Assembly (NCBI RefSeq): GCF_011090185.1
Contig: NZ_JAAFGS010000009.1
Span: 62,001 to 126,000 of the forward strand
DNA: 64,000 nucleotides
Direction: 5' to 3'
DNA from: Saccharibacillus alkalitolerans
GTDB lineage: Bacteria; Bacillota; Bacilli; Paenibacillales; Paenibacillaceae
The translations under genes were made by a program, and so were the position numbers. The notes under the pieces are model-generated. The model worked only from the letters and a program-made list of their open reading frames with translations. It had not been told where the DNA came from and searched no databases. Below are positions 35,445 to 45,204 of the stretch, in pieces. Numbering within the stretch: position 1 is the first letter of the stretch; each line of letters opens with the position of its first letter.

Positions 35445-36885
35445 GTCGACCCCCTCCTTCTCCTGCTCTCCGGGACAGCCGTTCCCCCGTCGGTTTCTCC
35501 CTTGCGCGCTCTTCCCGGGGGAAAATCAATGTCACGGTCGTTCCCTTATCGACCTCGCTCTCGATACCGATGCGGATGTCCAGCGCCTGCGCCAGATCCC
35601 GCGCCAGCGAGAGCCCCAGTCCCGCCCCCCCCGCGCCCGGACTGCGAACCCGGGAGGAATCGACCCGATAAAAACGGTCGAACACTTTCGGCAGCTCGCT
35701 TTCCGGAATGCCGATTCCCCGGTCGGTCACCTTAAGGACAGCCGCTCCGCCGGGTCCATCCCCGGAAGCCGACACGGTAATCCGTCCCTCGCTGTATTTT
35801 CGCGCGTTGTCCAGCAGAATGAAGAGCAGCTGGCGGACTTTGGCCGCATCCGTCCAGACGGGAACGCTGCCCGGCGCATCCACCTCGATCTCCCTGCCGT
35901 AAGCCCGGATAAATGCGCGAGCGGACTCGGCGGCCGACCGAGCCAGATCGAGATCGCCGAATTCCAGGCTGTCCGCTTCCGGACTTCTCGCAAGCTGAAG
36001 CAGCCGCTCCGTCAGCTCTCGCATGCGTACCGATTCCGACAGAATCGCGTCGACCGCTTCGTCGAACACTTCCGGCCGCTGCTTGCCCCGCCTCTTCAGC
36101 AGGCTGGCATAACTCTCGATAATCGTAAGCGGCGTCTTCAATTCGTGCGAAGCGTCCGACACGAAGCGCTCCTGCCTGGCAAAGTTGGCTTCCAGCAGCA
36201 GAATCATCTCGTTGAAAGTCCGGCCCATTTCCGCCAGCTCGTCGCCGGGCTTCTGCCCCGTCTCGATCTGCTGAAAACGGCCGCTGCGCCGGATATCGCC
36301 CATAGTGCCCGTGAGCGCCGCGATCGGCTTCACGATCCGGTTCGCCAGCACGGTGCTGGCGAGCACGGCCGGAACCATAGCCAGCAGCGCCACGATGACC
36401 AGTACCGTCTTAAGGACATTGAGACGGCTTTCCAGATCGGCGATGCTCCGGCTGATCTGCATGCTGATTACTTCGCCGTCCGGCCAGATGATCGGCACGG
36501 AGACGCGGATATATCCGTCGCCTCCGCTGCCCAGTCTCTCTTCCGCATGCGCTGACGTATAAGCGTACTTTTCGCGGCTCAATCGTTCGCTCAGCCCGGC
36601 ATCCTCGCTGGCCGTAACCGGACGCGCGAGGCTGCTGCCGTCGGGCTTGACGAGACGCAGCATGCCGTCCGCCGGCGCATAGGCGCGGAGCAAATCGTCC
36701 GGCGCGGTCTGCGCCGCGGACGCGCTGATCCGCTCGGCGGTCAGTTCCGCTTCCGTCTCGAAACGGCGGCTTTCGGCTTCCAGCGACATTTTCTCGAACA
36801 GCAAATAGATCGAGATGCAGGCGGCTGCCAGCAGCACGGCGAACAGCACCGACGAATACAAATATATTTTGTGCTTAAGCCGCAT
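35434..36885 (-). CDS. OmpR-class sensor histidine kinase
   Basis: 483 residues. TM1 at 8-30, an extracellular loop of about 125 residues (32-157), TM2 at about 158-180, HAMP (IVKPIAALTGTM), then the H-box FVSDASHELKTPLT with His247. N box LFILLDNARKYS, G1 VTDRGIGIP, F box FDRFYRVD and G2 GGAGLGLSL form the ATPase domain. One nucleotide separates it from the response regulator gene upstream; its stop overlaps the PepSY gene. The stimulus is unknown; PepSY neighbours suggest envelope stress or peptide sensing (inference). Confidence 0.95.
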   Translation of the reverse strand: MRLKHKIYLYSSVLFAVLLAAACISIYLLFEKMSLEAESRRFETEAELTAERISASAAQTAPDDLLRAYAPADGMLRLVKPDGSSLARPVTASEDAGLSERLSREKYAYTSAHAEERLGSGGDGYIRVSVPIIWPDGEVISMQISRSIADLESRLNVLKTVLVIVALLAMVPAVLASTVLANRIVKPIAALTGTMGDIRRSGRFQQIETGQKPGDELAEMGRTFNEMILLLEANFARQERFVSDASHELKTPLTIIESYASLLKRRGKQRPEVFDEAVDAILSESVRMRELTERLLQLARSPEADSLEFGDLDLARSAAESARAFIRAYGREIEVDAPGSVPVWTDAAKVRQLLFILLDNARKYSEGRITVSASGDGPGGAAVLKVTDRGIGIPESELPKVFDRFYRVDSSRVRSPGAGGAGLGLSLARDLAQALDIRIGIESEVDKGTTVTLIFPREERAREKPTGERLSRRAGEGGGRHET

Positions 36886-36886
36886 C

Positions 36887-37597
36887 TCAGGAAGACTCCT
36901 TCAGCACGTACCCCACTCCCCGGACCGTATGAATCAGTTCGGGCATCCCGGCTTCGTCGATTTTTTTGCGCACGTAACGGATATAGACGTCGACCACATT
37001 GGTATCGCCGGCATAGTCGTAACCCCACACTTCGCGGATCATCTGCTCCCGGCTCAGCACCTGGCGCTGATTGCGCAGCAGATATACGAGCAGGTCGAAC
37101 TCCCTCGGCGTCAGCTCGATCCGGCGTTCGCCCCGGTATACTTCCCGCGTCTGCTCGTTCAACCGCAAATTGCCCGCCGTCAGCATTGCCTCGGGCGGAG
37201 CCCCGATCTCTTCGCGCCGCGCCGCGACCGCCGCTCTCGCTCTCAGCGCCGAGCGGATGCGCGCCAGCAGTTCTTCGATTTGAAACGGCTTGGTTACGTA
37301 ATCGGTCGCTCCGAGATCCAGGCCCGAGACCTTGTCTTCGACCGAATCCTTTGCGGTAAGCAAGATGACGGGCGTCAGCGGATCGGCCGCCCGAATCCGG
37401 CGCAGCACCTCGATGCCGCTGAGTCCCGGCAGCATCACGTCGAGCAATATCAGGTCCCAGCCTCCTTCCCTGTATCGATCCAACCCGTCCGTGCCCGAAG
37501 CGGCCCGTCCTGTCCGATAACCTTCATATCCCAGCTCAAGCTCCAACAGCCGGGCGATTTTGTCTTCGTCTTCGATAATCAAGATCTTTCCGGTCAC
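36887..37597 (-). CDS. OmpR/PhoB-family response regulator
   Basis: 236 residues. A GTG start was chosen (VTGKILIIEDEDK) because AAAGGAGGGG lies 6-8 nt upstream; the open frame extends further without coding character. Receiver domain: acidic pocket IIEDED, phospho-acceptor Asp53 (LILLDVMLPG), ILLTAKD and TDYVTKPF. C-terminal winged helix: LTPREFDLLVYLLRNQRQV, TNVVDVYIRYVRKKID, TVRGVGYVL. It pairs with the adjacent kinase. First gene of the four-gene minus-strand operon ending with the two PepSY genes. Confidence 0.95.
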   Translation of the reverse strand: MTGKILIIEDEDKIARLLELELGYEGYRTGRAASGTDGLDRYREGGWDLILLDVMLPGLSGIEVLRRIRAADPLTPVILLTAKDSVEDKVSGLDLGATDYVTKPFQIEELLARIRSALRARAAVAARREEIGAPPEAMLTAGNLRLNEQTREVYRGERRIELTPREFDLLVYLLRNQRQVLSREQMIREVWGYDYAGDTNVVDVYIRYVRKKIDEAGMPELIHTVRGVGYVLKESS

Positions 37598-37787
37598 GGC
37601 TGCCCCTCCTTTTCCTGTTCCATATTTTAAGCGAAACCGGGCAAGACCGCCAGACATACCGTCAGAGTTCCGAGCCGACGTCTTCGAAGCAGTTCGCACG
37701 CTGACGAAGGACCCCTTCCTCTCTTTTCCTTGGAACGGGTTTCCTGGGACTTTAGAGGCGTTTTCCGATCAATTGCAGACTGACAGT

Positions 37788-37817
37788 TTACACCTAATGT
37801 TACGTTTACTTATACTT
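37788..37817 (+). promoter_or_regulatory. Sigma-A promoter of ddh
   Basis: TTTACA (37788-37793), 18-nt spacer, TATACT (37812-37817). It lies about 50 nt before the ddh start. Confidence 0.65.
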
Positions 37818-37867
37818 AAGAGATATCGTCCGTTTCCATTCAACCGCTTTCAAAAGGAGGGATTTTC

Positions 37868-38854
37868 ATGCAGCAAAAAATCAGGATCGGCATTGTCGGT
37901 TACGGCAATCTGGGCCGCGGCGTACGAGAAGCGATCTCGCAAAATCCGGACATGGAACTGGTGGCGGTATTCAGCCGGCGCGACCCCAAATCGCTCGAGC
38001 AGCGGGGAGAATCGGTCCGTTTCGTACATATGGCGGATGCGGAACGCTTCCGCGAGGACATCGACGTCATGATTTTGTGCGGAGGGTCCGCTACGGACCT
38101 GCCGGAACAAACGCCTCAGCTCGCATCGCTGTTCCATACGGTAGACAGCTTCGACACGCATGCCAAGATCCCCGAGTTTTACGATAAGGTCAACACCGCC
38201 GCCCTGCTGGGCGGACGGCTCAGCGTCATCTCGACCGGTTGGGATCCCGGCTTATTTTCCATGAACCGTCTGCTCGCGGAATCGATTCTGCCCGAAGGCA
38301 AAGAATACACGTTCTGGGGAAAAGGCGTAAGCCAGGGCCATTCGGACGCGATTCGCCGCATTCCGGGCGTGCGGGCCGGCGTTCAGTATACCGTTCCGGT
38401 CCAGGCGGCCATCGACTCGATCCGTTCGGGCGAAACGCCGGAGTTGAAGACGCGCGACAAGCATGTGCGCGACTGCTATGTCGTTGCGGAAGAAGGCGCC
38501 GACGAGAACGCGATCCGAGAAGCCGTCGTCTCCATGCCGAATTATTTTGCCGATTACGATACGAGCGTCACCTTTATCACGATGGAAGAACTGCAGCGCG
38601 AGCATTCCGGCATGCCGCACGGCGGCTTCGTGATCCGAAGCGGCGTGACCGGGAGCGGAACGAAACAGCGCATCGAATTCGGACTTGAGCTGGAGAGCAA
38701 CCCTGAATTTACGGCCAGCGTGCTGGTCGCCTACGCGCGTGCCGCTTTCCGCCTGGCCGCCGAAGGCCAGGTCGGCGCCCGCACGGTATTCGATATCCCG
38801 CTGGGGCATCTATCGCCGAAGTCGCCCGAGGAACTGCGAAAAGAACTGCTGTAA
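37868..38854 (+). CDS. ddh: meso-Diaminopimelate dehydrogenase
   Basis: 328 residues, matching Ddh. It makes meso-DAP from tetrahydrodipicolinate in one NADPH-dependent step, for lysine and peptidoglycan. Rossmann motif IGIVGYGNLGRGV at residues 7-19; other family blocks are VAVFSRRDP, DVMILCGGSATDLPEQ, VDSFDTHAKIPEF, STGWDPGLFSMNRLL, GKGVSQGHSDAIRRI and GMPHGGFVIRSG. AAAGGAGGGATTTTC precedes the ATG. Transcribed alone; this one-step route is found in only some Bacillota. Confidence 0.96.
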   Translation: MQQKIRIGIVGYGNLGRGVREAISQNPDMELVAVFSRRDPKSLEQRGESVRFVHMADAERFREDIDVMILCGGSATDLPEQTPQLASLFHTVDSFDTHAKIPEFYDKVNTAALLGGRLSVISTGWDPGLFSMNRLLAESILPEGKEYTFWGKGVSQGHSDAIRRIPGVRAGVQYTVPVQAAIDSIRSGETPELKTRDKHVRDCYVVAEEGADENAIREAVVSMPNYFADYDTSVTFITMEELQREHSGMPHGGFVIRSGVTGSGTKQRIEFGLELESNPEFTASVLVAYARAAFRLAAEGQVGARTVFDIPLGHLSPKSPEELRKELL

Positions 38855-38984
38855 CTCCCTGTGCTCTTCCCGTAACCGCGGCAGGCGCCAACATCGCCGG
38901 CTTCCTGAAAGCGGCGGACGCCGTGAGCGCGCAGGGCGTCGTGCGATTCGAACGGCGCTCCCGGGCTCCGGCCCGCTGGCAGCG

Positions 38985-39029
38985 CAAAAAAAAGCACGGA
39001 GACCGGAAATGCCGGCACCGTGCTTTTTT
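38985..39029. terminator. Bidirectional terminator after ddh
   Basis: AAAAAAGCACGG pairs with CCGTGCTTTTTT, with an inner stem CCGG-AAATG-CCGG. It serves ddh (+) and possibly the convergent DUF6526 gene (-), whose stop is 130 nt away. Confidence 0.85.
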
Positions 39030-39158
39030 GCGCTGTCGATCTTGCGCTTGAGGTTCGTCGTTCGGCCTCCTGGCCGCGGGGCTTGGCGCCCTCCGCCTTC
39101 ATGGCCCGATCCTCCCGCTTTGTCCGCGTCGGCAGCGCCCGAGCTGCCGACCGGCGGG

Positions 39159-39590
39159 TCAGATCCGCATCGTATCGGGACGGAAATGTTTGATCGACGA
39201 CCGGATTCGCTTGGCATCCCAATTCTCTTCGGCCGCCCGGGCGCAGAGTGCCGGAAATTCTTTGTCGCCGGCGTTGCGCAGCGCAATGATCTGGGCAACG
39301 CTGAGACGGCGGTCCAGCTCGCGTCCCGTCAAGCGGTAATAGCGGAAATTCTCCTCGATCCGCACGATGCGGTCCTGAGTCTTGGTCGCATAAACCCGCA
39401 TGCGAAGCGCGACCAGCAGCAGGCCCAGCGCAAGGCCGACCAGGATCCAGGCGGGCAAAGCCCGCGCATCCTGCCGCAGTTCATGAACCAAGTTAACGAT
39501 CGAAGCGATCAGCAGGATCAAGGCAAGCGGAAGCGCAACGAAATGGTGCGGCCAATCGAAGCGCAGACTGAATTTTTTCGGTTGTTCCAT
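39159..39590 (-). CDS. DUF6526-family membrane protein
   Basis: 143 residues. Two transmembrane helices (HHFVALPLALILLIASIVNL and ALPAWILVGLALGLLLVAL) are followed by a conserved soluble part: RVYATKTQDRIVRIEENFRY, RLTGRELDRRLSVAQIIALR and KHFRPDTMRI. These match the DUF6526 family of small Bacillota membrane proteins without known function. GAGGGGAAG precedes the ATG. Single gene. Confidence 0.85.
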   Translation of the reverse strand: MEQPKKFSLRFDWPHHFVALPLALILLIASIVNLVHELRQDARALPAWILVGLALGLLLVALRMRVYATKTQDRIVRIEENFRYYRLTGRELDRRLSVAQIIALRNAGDKEFPALCARAAEENWDAKRIRSSIKHFRPDTMRI

Positions 39591-39734
39591 GTCTTCCCCT
39601 CTTTTCTCCGATGCTTACCGGCCGTGTCGGGTTTCCCGGCCGCTAAGTTCTATTACACGCTCCGCGCGTTTTGCAACCATGCGAGTATCGGGAAGTCGGC
39701 AAGGGAGGTCGATCGGCCGTCATTTTGCCGGGCT

Positions 39735-40964
39735 TCAACGGCCTGACGGTTGATCGGGAAAAGCGGCGCCGCGCCGGTATTGATTCGGCGACACGCCCAT
39801 TACTTTTTTGAAAGCGGTGCTGAAGTAGTGCTGGCTGTCGTATCCGCTCTGCTCCGCGATCTCGTAAATCGGCAAGTCGGTCGTGTTCAGCAGCTCGATC
39901 GCCTTGCGAATCCGCGCGTGGGTCACGAGCGCCACGAAGGAATCGCCCAATTCCTTCTTCAGCACGCGGCTCAAATAAACGGGCGAAACCTGCAGGTCCC
40001 TCGCGAACGATTCCAGCGTCAGATCGGGGTCGCCGTAATAGTCGCGAATGTACTCTCTGGCCCGGCGCACGAGCGGCGACAGCTGGGCGTCTTTGTAGAC
40101 GGCTTCCCGGCAGCGCTTATAGACGTTCGGCAGGGATTCCGTGCCGGACGTCACCGACTCGATATGGGCCTGCACCGTAATCTTGAGGAATCGCCGCACG
40201 CTGCGTTCGATATGCGCGGCGATCTCCGCTTCCGCCGCGTCCCACAAAAACAGCAGCAAAAGGCCGCCTGAGTCTCGAATCAGCATATGGCGGCGCTCCC
40301 CGGCCAGCTCGGACACGATATTTTCCGCCGCGAACAGATACAGCTGCCGGTCGCTCTCCCGCATGACCGGCTGAGCGGCTTCCGGTTCGGGCCAGCGGAT
40401 CACGCACAGCTGAACCGGACTCGCCGCGGGCAGCCCGAGAAATTTCAGCCTTTCTTCGATCTCTTCCCCGTTCAGCAGCCCTTCCGCCCACTCTTGGCCG
40501 AACCGGGCTTTGAGCAGGGGGATATTGCGCCGGATTTGCTCGGACGCAAGCTTCAGGTACCCGGCCTGTTTGGCTTCGCTGTCCAGGCTTTCCTTAACCC
40601 GAAGCACGACCCCGCGCAGCAGCTCCGGGTTGACCGGCTTGAGAATATAATCTTCGACGCCGAGCCGAATGCCTTCGCGCGCGTAGTCGAACTCGTCGTG
40701 TCCGGTAATGATGACGAACCGGCAGTCCGGCAGCCGCTCCCGCAGCTTCCGCATCACGGAGATGCCGTTCAGGAACGGCATGTTCATGTCCACCAGAACC
40801 AGATGGACCCGCAGGCTCAGCGCAAGCTCCAGCGCCTCCTCCCCGTCTTCGGCCTCGCCGGCCACTTCCATGCCCAGCTCCTCCCAATTCACCGCTTCCC
40901 GCAGTCCTTCGCGGATAATCGGTTCGTCGTCCGCGATCAGGACCCGATACGGCTCTTCTCTCAT
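39735..40964 (-). CDS. YesN-type response regulator with AraC DNA-binding domain
   Basis: 409 residues. Receiver at 1-120 (LIADDEP, phospho-acceptor Asp59 in VLVDMNMPFL, FVIITGHDEF, DYILKPV), a variable middle, and a C-terminal AraC domain (about 300-402; LESFARDLQVSPVYLSRVLK, IYEIAEQSGYDSQHYFSTAF, GVSPNQYRRG). Its start overlaps the sensor kinase stop (ATGA). Such regulators control sugar uptake and degradation genes; here the obvious target is the chvE-mmsA-mmsB operon upstream on the same strand. Last gene of the cluster. Confidence 0.95.
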   Translation of the reverse strand: MREEPYRVLIADDEPIIREGLREAVNWEELGMEVAGEAEDGEEALELALSLRVHLVLVDMNMPFLNGISVMRKLRERLPDCRFVIITGHDEFDYAREGIRLGVEDYILKPVNPELLRGVVLRVKESLDSEAKQAGYLKLASEQIRRNIPLLKARFGQEWAEGLLNGEEIEERLKFLGLPAASPVQLCVIRWPEPEAAQPVMRESDRQLYLFAAENIVSELAGERRHMLIRDSGGLLLLFLWDAAEAEIAAHIERSVRRFLKITVQAHIESVTSGTESLPNVYKRCREAVYKDAQLSPLVRRAREYIRDYYGDPDLTLESFARDLQVSPVYLSRVLKKELGDSFVALVTHARIRKAIELLNTTDLPIYEIAEQSGYDSQHYFSTAFKKVMGVSPNQYRRGAAFPDQPSGR

Positions 40965-42829
40965 GCTTCTTCCTCCTCCTCGGTTCGGAACGCGGGAGGC
41001 TCGGTCAGCAGCGGATGGCGAACCGCCGCCCGCGTACCTTCGCCCTCCGCGCTCTCGACATGAATGCCGTACTCTTCGCCGAAAGCGAGCTTCAATCGGG
41101 ACTGCACGTTCAGCAGACCGTAACTCCGCCCGTTTCTTTCCCGTTCCGACGCCTGGCGTTCGATCGCTTCCAGCGGATTCCTCAGCTTCTCCCGAAGCTC
41201 CTCCAGACGCTGCGGCTCCATGCCCGCGCCGTCGTCGGTCACCTCCAGCAGCAGGTCTTCGCCTCGGACGGCAACCCGAATGCCGATGGTTCCCGGACCG
41301 CGGCGCGCTTTGATTCCGTGATAGATGGCGTTCTCCACCAGCGGCTGCAGCAGCAGCTTGAGCACGAAGTATTCGCGCGCTTCGGGAGGGGCTTGGATAT
41401 CCACGGTCAAACGTCCCTTATATCTCGTCTGCTGAATCAGCACGTAGCTGCGGATATGTTCCAGCTCGTCGGCCAGCGGGATGACGTCGCCGCCTTTGCT
41501 GAGGCCGATGCGGAACAGCTTCGACAGCGACTCCACCATTTCCGAGACTTCGTCCGCGCCCTTTTTGCGTGCCATCCAGTGGATCGTATCGAGCGTATTA
41601 TACAGAAAATGCGGCTTGATGTTGTCCTGCAGGCTTCTCAGTTCCGCTTCCCTCTTCTGCCGTTCCTTCCGTTCGTTCAGCCGGATCAGCCGCCGCAGTT
41701 CGACCAGCATATGGTTGAAGCTGCGTCCGAGCATGCCGATCTCGTCGCGGCGAACCGTCCCGTAGCGGACCGACAGATCCCCCGACTCCGCCTTCCCCAT
41801 GGCATCCATCAACTGGCTGATCGGATCGGAAATGGAGCGCGACAGACCGGTGAGCCCCAGCATGCAGACGAGGAACAGGAAGCAGATCACGTAAAAATGA
41901 ATCTGTCCCACTTCGAACAGCGATTCCCGCGTCAAAAACACGCCCACCGTACGCCAGCCGGTAAACGAGGAATCCGCGTAAATCAGCTGCAGCTCCCTTC
42001 CGTCGATCCGGCGCGTACCCGCCCCGCTCGGCCCGTCCGCGAACCATTCGGACGGCAGGCGGCCCACGTAAGGTTCGTCCGGCGCGTAAATTTGTCCGCC
42101 GTCCCGGTCCACTACCGTCAAGTAACCGGTCCGCCCCAGCTTGACGTCTCTTGCCGCCTTGGAGATCGTCCACAGCTTCAAGTCGATGAGCACCGCGCCG
42201 ATCGCCTGCTCGGTATCGGGGTCGACGACCGCCCGTACGACCGTCACCACCTCGTCGTCCCGGTAATTGACGTGCGAGGTCAAGTTGCGGCCCGAAGGCT
42301 GGCCCAGAATCGTAAACAGCCCTTCGGCGGCCACCGCTCTCCTGTACCAGTTCTCCCCGGTCAGGCTTTCCGGCGTGCGCGCGTACAGCTCGTTGCTGAC
42401 GTAGTCCCCGTCCGCTCCCACCACGAGCAATCCCGCGATTTCCGGATACAGCGTCGTATAGCGCTGAAGATACTGCTTCAACCGGTAGAGGTCCTCGTCC
42501 GACGTCTCGGTACCGGACATAAACGCGCGTACCCGGTCGTCGAAGCCGATCAGGTACGTCATGTTTTGCAAATTTTCCATATCGCTGTCCAGCGTCTGGT
42601 TGACTTTGCCGATCAGCTGCAGCGTATGTTCGATCGCCTGGCGCTCCAGCACCCGGCTCACCGTCCAGTTCACCAGATATCCGAGTCCGATCGAAGGCAG
42701 CAGGCTGATCAGCAGAAACAGAATCATCAGCTGATAGCGCAGTCTCAGATCGTACAGCTTCGGTTTTTTGATTTTTTTGAGCTTTTGCCAAGCGGAGGTT
42801 CCCGCCGGCGCTCTTCGCTCATTTCGCAT
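40961..42829 (-). CDS. YesM-type sensor histidine kinase
   Basis: 622 residues. TM1 at about 33-53 (LMILFLLISLLPSIGLGYLV), a large extracellular Cache-like region (55-308), TM2 (FYVICFLFLVCMLGLTGL), HAMP (about 328-380) and the His_kinase motif QDNIKPHFLYNTLDTIHW with His407, then the ATPase domain (LLLQPLVENAIYHGIK, DDGAGM, GRSYGLLNVQSRL). Overlaps the binding-protein gene by 11 nt on one side and the response regulator by 4 nt on the other. Senses sugars or binding-protein complexes outside the cell (inference from context). Confidence 0.95.
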   Translation of the reverse strand: MRNERRAPAGTSAWQKLKKIKKPKLYDLRLRYQLMILFLLISLLPSIGLGYLVNWTVSRVLERQAIEHTLQLIGKVNQTLDSDMENLQNMTYLIGFDDRVRAFMSGTETSDEDLYRLKQYLQRYTTLYPEIAGLLVVGADGDYVSNELYARTPESLTGENWYRRAVAAEGLFTILGQPSGRNLTSHVNYRDDEVVTVVRAVVDPDTEQAIGAVLIDLKLWTISKAARDVKLGRTGYLTVVDRDGGQIYAPDEPYVGRLPSEWFADGPSGAGTRRIDGRELQLIYADSSFTGWRTVGVFLTRESLFEVGQIHFYVICFLFLVCMLGLTGLSRSISDPISQLMDAMGKAESGDLSVRYGTVRRDEIGMLGRSFNHMLVELRRLIRLNERKERQKREAELRSLQDNIKPHFLYNTLDTIHWMARKKGADEVSEMVESLSKLFRIGLSKGGDVIPLADELEHIRSYVLIQQTRYKGRLTVDIQAPPEAREYFVLKLLLQPLVENAIYHGIKARRGPGTIGIRVAVRGEDLLLEVTDDGAGMEPQRLEELREKLRNPLEAIERQASERERNGRSYGLLNVQSRLKLAFGEEYGIHVESAEGEGTRAAVRHPLLTEPPAFRTEEEEEA

Positions 42830-43829
42830 AATAATCGTCCACGTTCTCCGGCGTCACGACCGATATGCCCGTATCGACTCCGACCGGCAGCGGCGACACG
42901 TCGCCGGATGCGGCGGGCGAAGGAATCGTGAGATCGTGATGCAGATGGAACAAATATTGAAGCGACCAGTAGCCCATATTCCACGTGCCCTGCGCGATCG
43001 CGGCCGAGATGCTCCCTTCGCGGATCATGTCCAGCGTATCCTTGTCGGTGTCGAACGCGATCACCCGCAGCTTTTCCTCGCGCTTCAGTTCCTTGGCCGC
43101 TTCGCCCGCTCCCTTGCCGCCGGCCGCTTCGGTCACGAATACGCCGGCCAGGTCCGGATATCGCTTCAGCAGCGATTTCGTCAGTTCTTTGGCCGCCATG
43201 GCATCGCCTTTATCGTCTTCCACGGCCACTACTTTGATGTCCGGATGCCTTTTTTCGATCGTATCCCGGAATCCCCGCGTCCGTTCGTCGTGATTCTGTT
43301 GGGAAGGCAGCGTAATGACCGCCACTTTGCCCTGACCGCCGAGAAGTTCCGCCATCTGGTCAGCCGCCGTGGCGCCCGCCGCATAATTGTCCGTTCCCAG
43401 AAACGAATAAGCTTTGCTTCCCGGCGCGCCGGAGTCGAACACGACGACAGGGATGCCGGCGTCCACCGCCTTGTCGATCACGCCCGTCAGCGAACTGGGG
43501 TCGATGGCGGAAATCGCGATGCCGGCCGGCTTTTTGGCGATGATCTGCTCCAGCACCGTAATTTGTTCCCGCGCGTCGTATTGGGTGGCGCCCCGGTATT
43601 CGATCGAAACGTTCAGCGCTTCGGCGGCATCCTCGAAGCCTTTGAGACAGCTTTTCCAATATTCGATACCCGATAAAAAAGTGACCATGACATAATTTTC
43701 GCCGAGTTCGCCTCTCAGTTCTTCCGAGCGGAACGATCCTTCGCCCGCCGAGTTGACGTACGCGTGCCGGGCCGCGTAAGCCAGGAAGGCCGCGATCAGC
43801 AGCATATAGAGCAGAGCCGTTTTTTTCAC
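42819..43829 (-). CDS. Membrane-anchored sugar-binding protein of a three-component sensor
   Basis: 336 residues, periplasmic-binding-protein-like I fold (Peripla_BP_4: NYVMVTFLSGIEYWKSCLKG, IIAKKPAGIAISAIDPSSL, GIPVVVFDSGAPGSKA, FLGTDNYAAGATAADQMAEL, VFVTEAAGGKGAGEA, VIAFDTDKDTLDMIREG). The N-terminus (LLYMLLIAAFLAYAARHAYV) is a signal anchor without a lipobox Cys, unlike the transport-type ChvE in the same cluster. It overlaps the sensor kinase gene, so it most likely presents sugar to the kinase instead of feeding the ABC importer. Confidence 0.88.
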   Translation of the reverse strand: MKKTALLYMLLIAAFLAYAARHAYVNSAGEGSFRSEELRGELGENYVMVTFLSGIEYWKSCLKGFEDAAEALNVSIEYRGATQYDAREQITVLEQIIAKKPAGIAISAIDPSSLTGVIDKAVDAGIPVVVFDSGAPGSKAYSFLGTDNYAAGATAADQMAELLGGQGKVAVITLPSQQNHDERTRGFRDTIEKRHPDIKVVAVEDDKGDAMAAKELTKSLLKRYPDLAGVFVTEAAGGKGAGEAAKELKREEKLRVIAFDTDKDTLDMIREGSISAAIAQGTWNMGYWSLQYLFHLHHDLTIPSPAASGDVSPLPVGVDTGISVVTPENVDDYYAK

Positions 43830-44040
43830 GGGACGCTTCCTCCTTCGTTCGTGTACGCGGCTTGCGCCGCCGAAAAGTCCGGCCGCCGGATTCGGATCCG
43901 TCGGCCGCCCCTTTTGATTCTATCCAATTGCGGGCGTGAAAAAAAGCGCTTTCCCTTCGGACGCGGCAAAGCCGTACCCGCGCCGCGGCGTCAGCCGCCC
44001 GGCAGGTACGGCCGATGCCGCGCAAGAGAAGTTCAGCCGC

Positions 44041-45204
44041 TTAGGCGACTCTCTTGTTTTTGTTGTAAATGTCGAATGCCACCGCGAGCAGCAGAACCAG
44101 GCCTTTGATGCCCTGCTGCCAGTCGATGCCCAGGCCGATCAGCGACATGCCGTTGTTCAGCACGCCCATGACCAGGCCGCCGATGATGGCGCCGAACACC
44201 GTTCCGATACCGCCCGATGCCGACGCGCCTCCGATGAAGCAGGCCGCGATCGCGTCCAGCTCGAAGTTCGTGCCCGCTCTCGGCGTCGCCGCGTTCAGAC
44301 GGGCCGCGAAAATCAGGCCGCTGACCGCCGCGAGCATGCCCATGTTGACGAATACCCAGAACGTGACTTTCTTCGTTTTGACGCCGGACAGCCCCGCCGC
44401 CTTCTCGTTGCCGCCCAGCGCATAAATGTGGCGGCCCATGACCGTCTTGCTCATCATGAACGAATAAGCGAGAATCAGCACCAGCAGCAGCACGAGAATG
44501 TTAGGAATGCCCGCGTAGCTGGCCAGCATAAAGGTGAACAGGTTCAGCACCAGAGAGATCAGGACGAGCTTGGCGATAAACAATCCGGAAGAAGACACTT
44601 CGAAATTATATTTGAGCTGTTCGCGGCGTCCGCGCACTTCGCTCCAGATGTAGAGCACGGTGAAAGCGACCCCCGCCAGAATCGCCACCAGGTTGGTAGC
44701 CGTGTCGGCCAGATTCGGCACGAAGCCGGAGCTGATCTTCGTGAATCCGCCCGGGAACGGCGAGATCGACTGCCCTTCCAGCACGATCATCGTCAGGCCC
44801 CGGAACAGCAGCATCCCCGCCAGCGTTACGATAAAGGCCGGAATCTTGACGTAGGCGACCCAGAAACCCTGCCAGGCGCCGATCAGTCCGCCGATGACCA
44901 GCGAAGCGATAACCGCTACCCAGGCCGGCAGTCCCCAGTCAACCATCATGATCGCGGACATGGCGCCCACGAAGGCGGCGACCGAACCGACGGACAAATC
45001 GATATGCCCCGTAATGATGACGAGTACCATCCCGATCGCCAGTACGAGAATATAGCTGTTTTGCAAAATCAGGTTCGTGATATTGATCGGCTTGACGAGC
45101 AGGCCGCCCGTCAGCACGGTGAACAGAATCATGATGACGATCAGGGCGATAATCATGCCGTACTGCCGGACATTGCTTTTAAACAGTTTGGTGATCGCTT
45201 CCAC
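44041..45204 (-). CDS. mmsB: Multiple-monosaccharide ABC transporter permease
   Basis: 387 residues, BPD_transp_2 family. About ten transmembrane segments with the signature [57 protein letters not shown] and [20 protein letters not shown]. It forms the membrane channel of the CUT2 sugar importer with MmsA and ChvE. Its 5' end overlaps the mmsA 3' end by 26 nt. About 210 nt separate it from the sensor binding-protein gene downstream; no clear terminator was found there. Confidence 0.94.
   Translation of the reverse strand: MEAITKLFKSNVRQYGMIIALIVIMILFTVLTGGLLVKPINITNLILQNSYILVLAIGMVLVIITGHIDLSVGSVAAFVGAMSAIMMVDWGLPAWVAVIASLVIGGLIGAWQGFWVAYVKIPAFIVTLAGMLLFRGLTMIVLEGQSISPFPGGFTKISSGFVPNLADTATNLVAILAGVAFTVLYIWSEVRGRREQLKYNFEVSSSGLFIAKLVLISLVLNLFTFMLASYAGIPNILVLLLVLILAYSFMMSKTVMGRHIYALGGNEKAAGLSGVKTKKVTFWVFVNMGMLAAVSGLIFAARLNAATPRAGTNFELDAIAACFIGGASASGGIGTVFGAIIGGLVMGVLNNGMSLIGLGIDWQQGIKGLVLLLAVAFDIYNKNKRVA

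Noticed and set aside
37598-37867. Lysine riboswitch upstream of ddh
   Set aside because: None of the conserved L-box blocks is present; only an ordinary promoter is visible.
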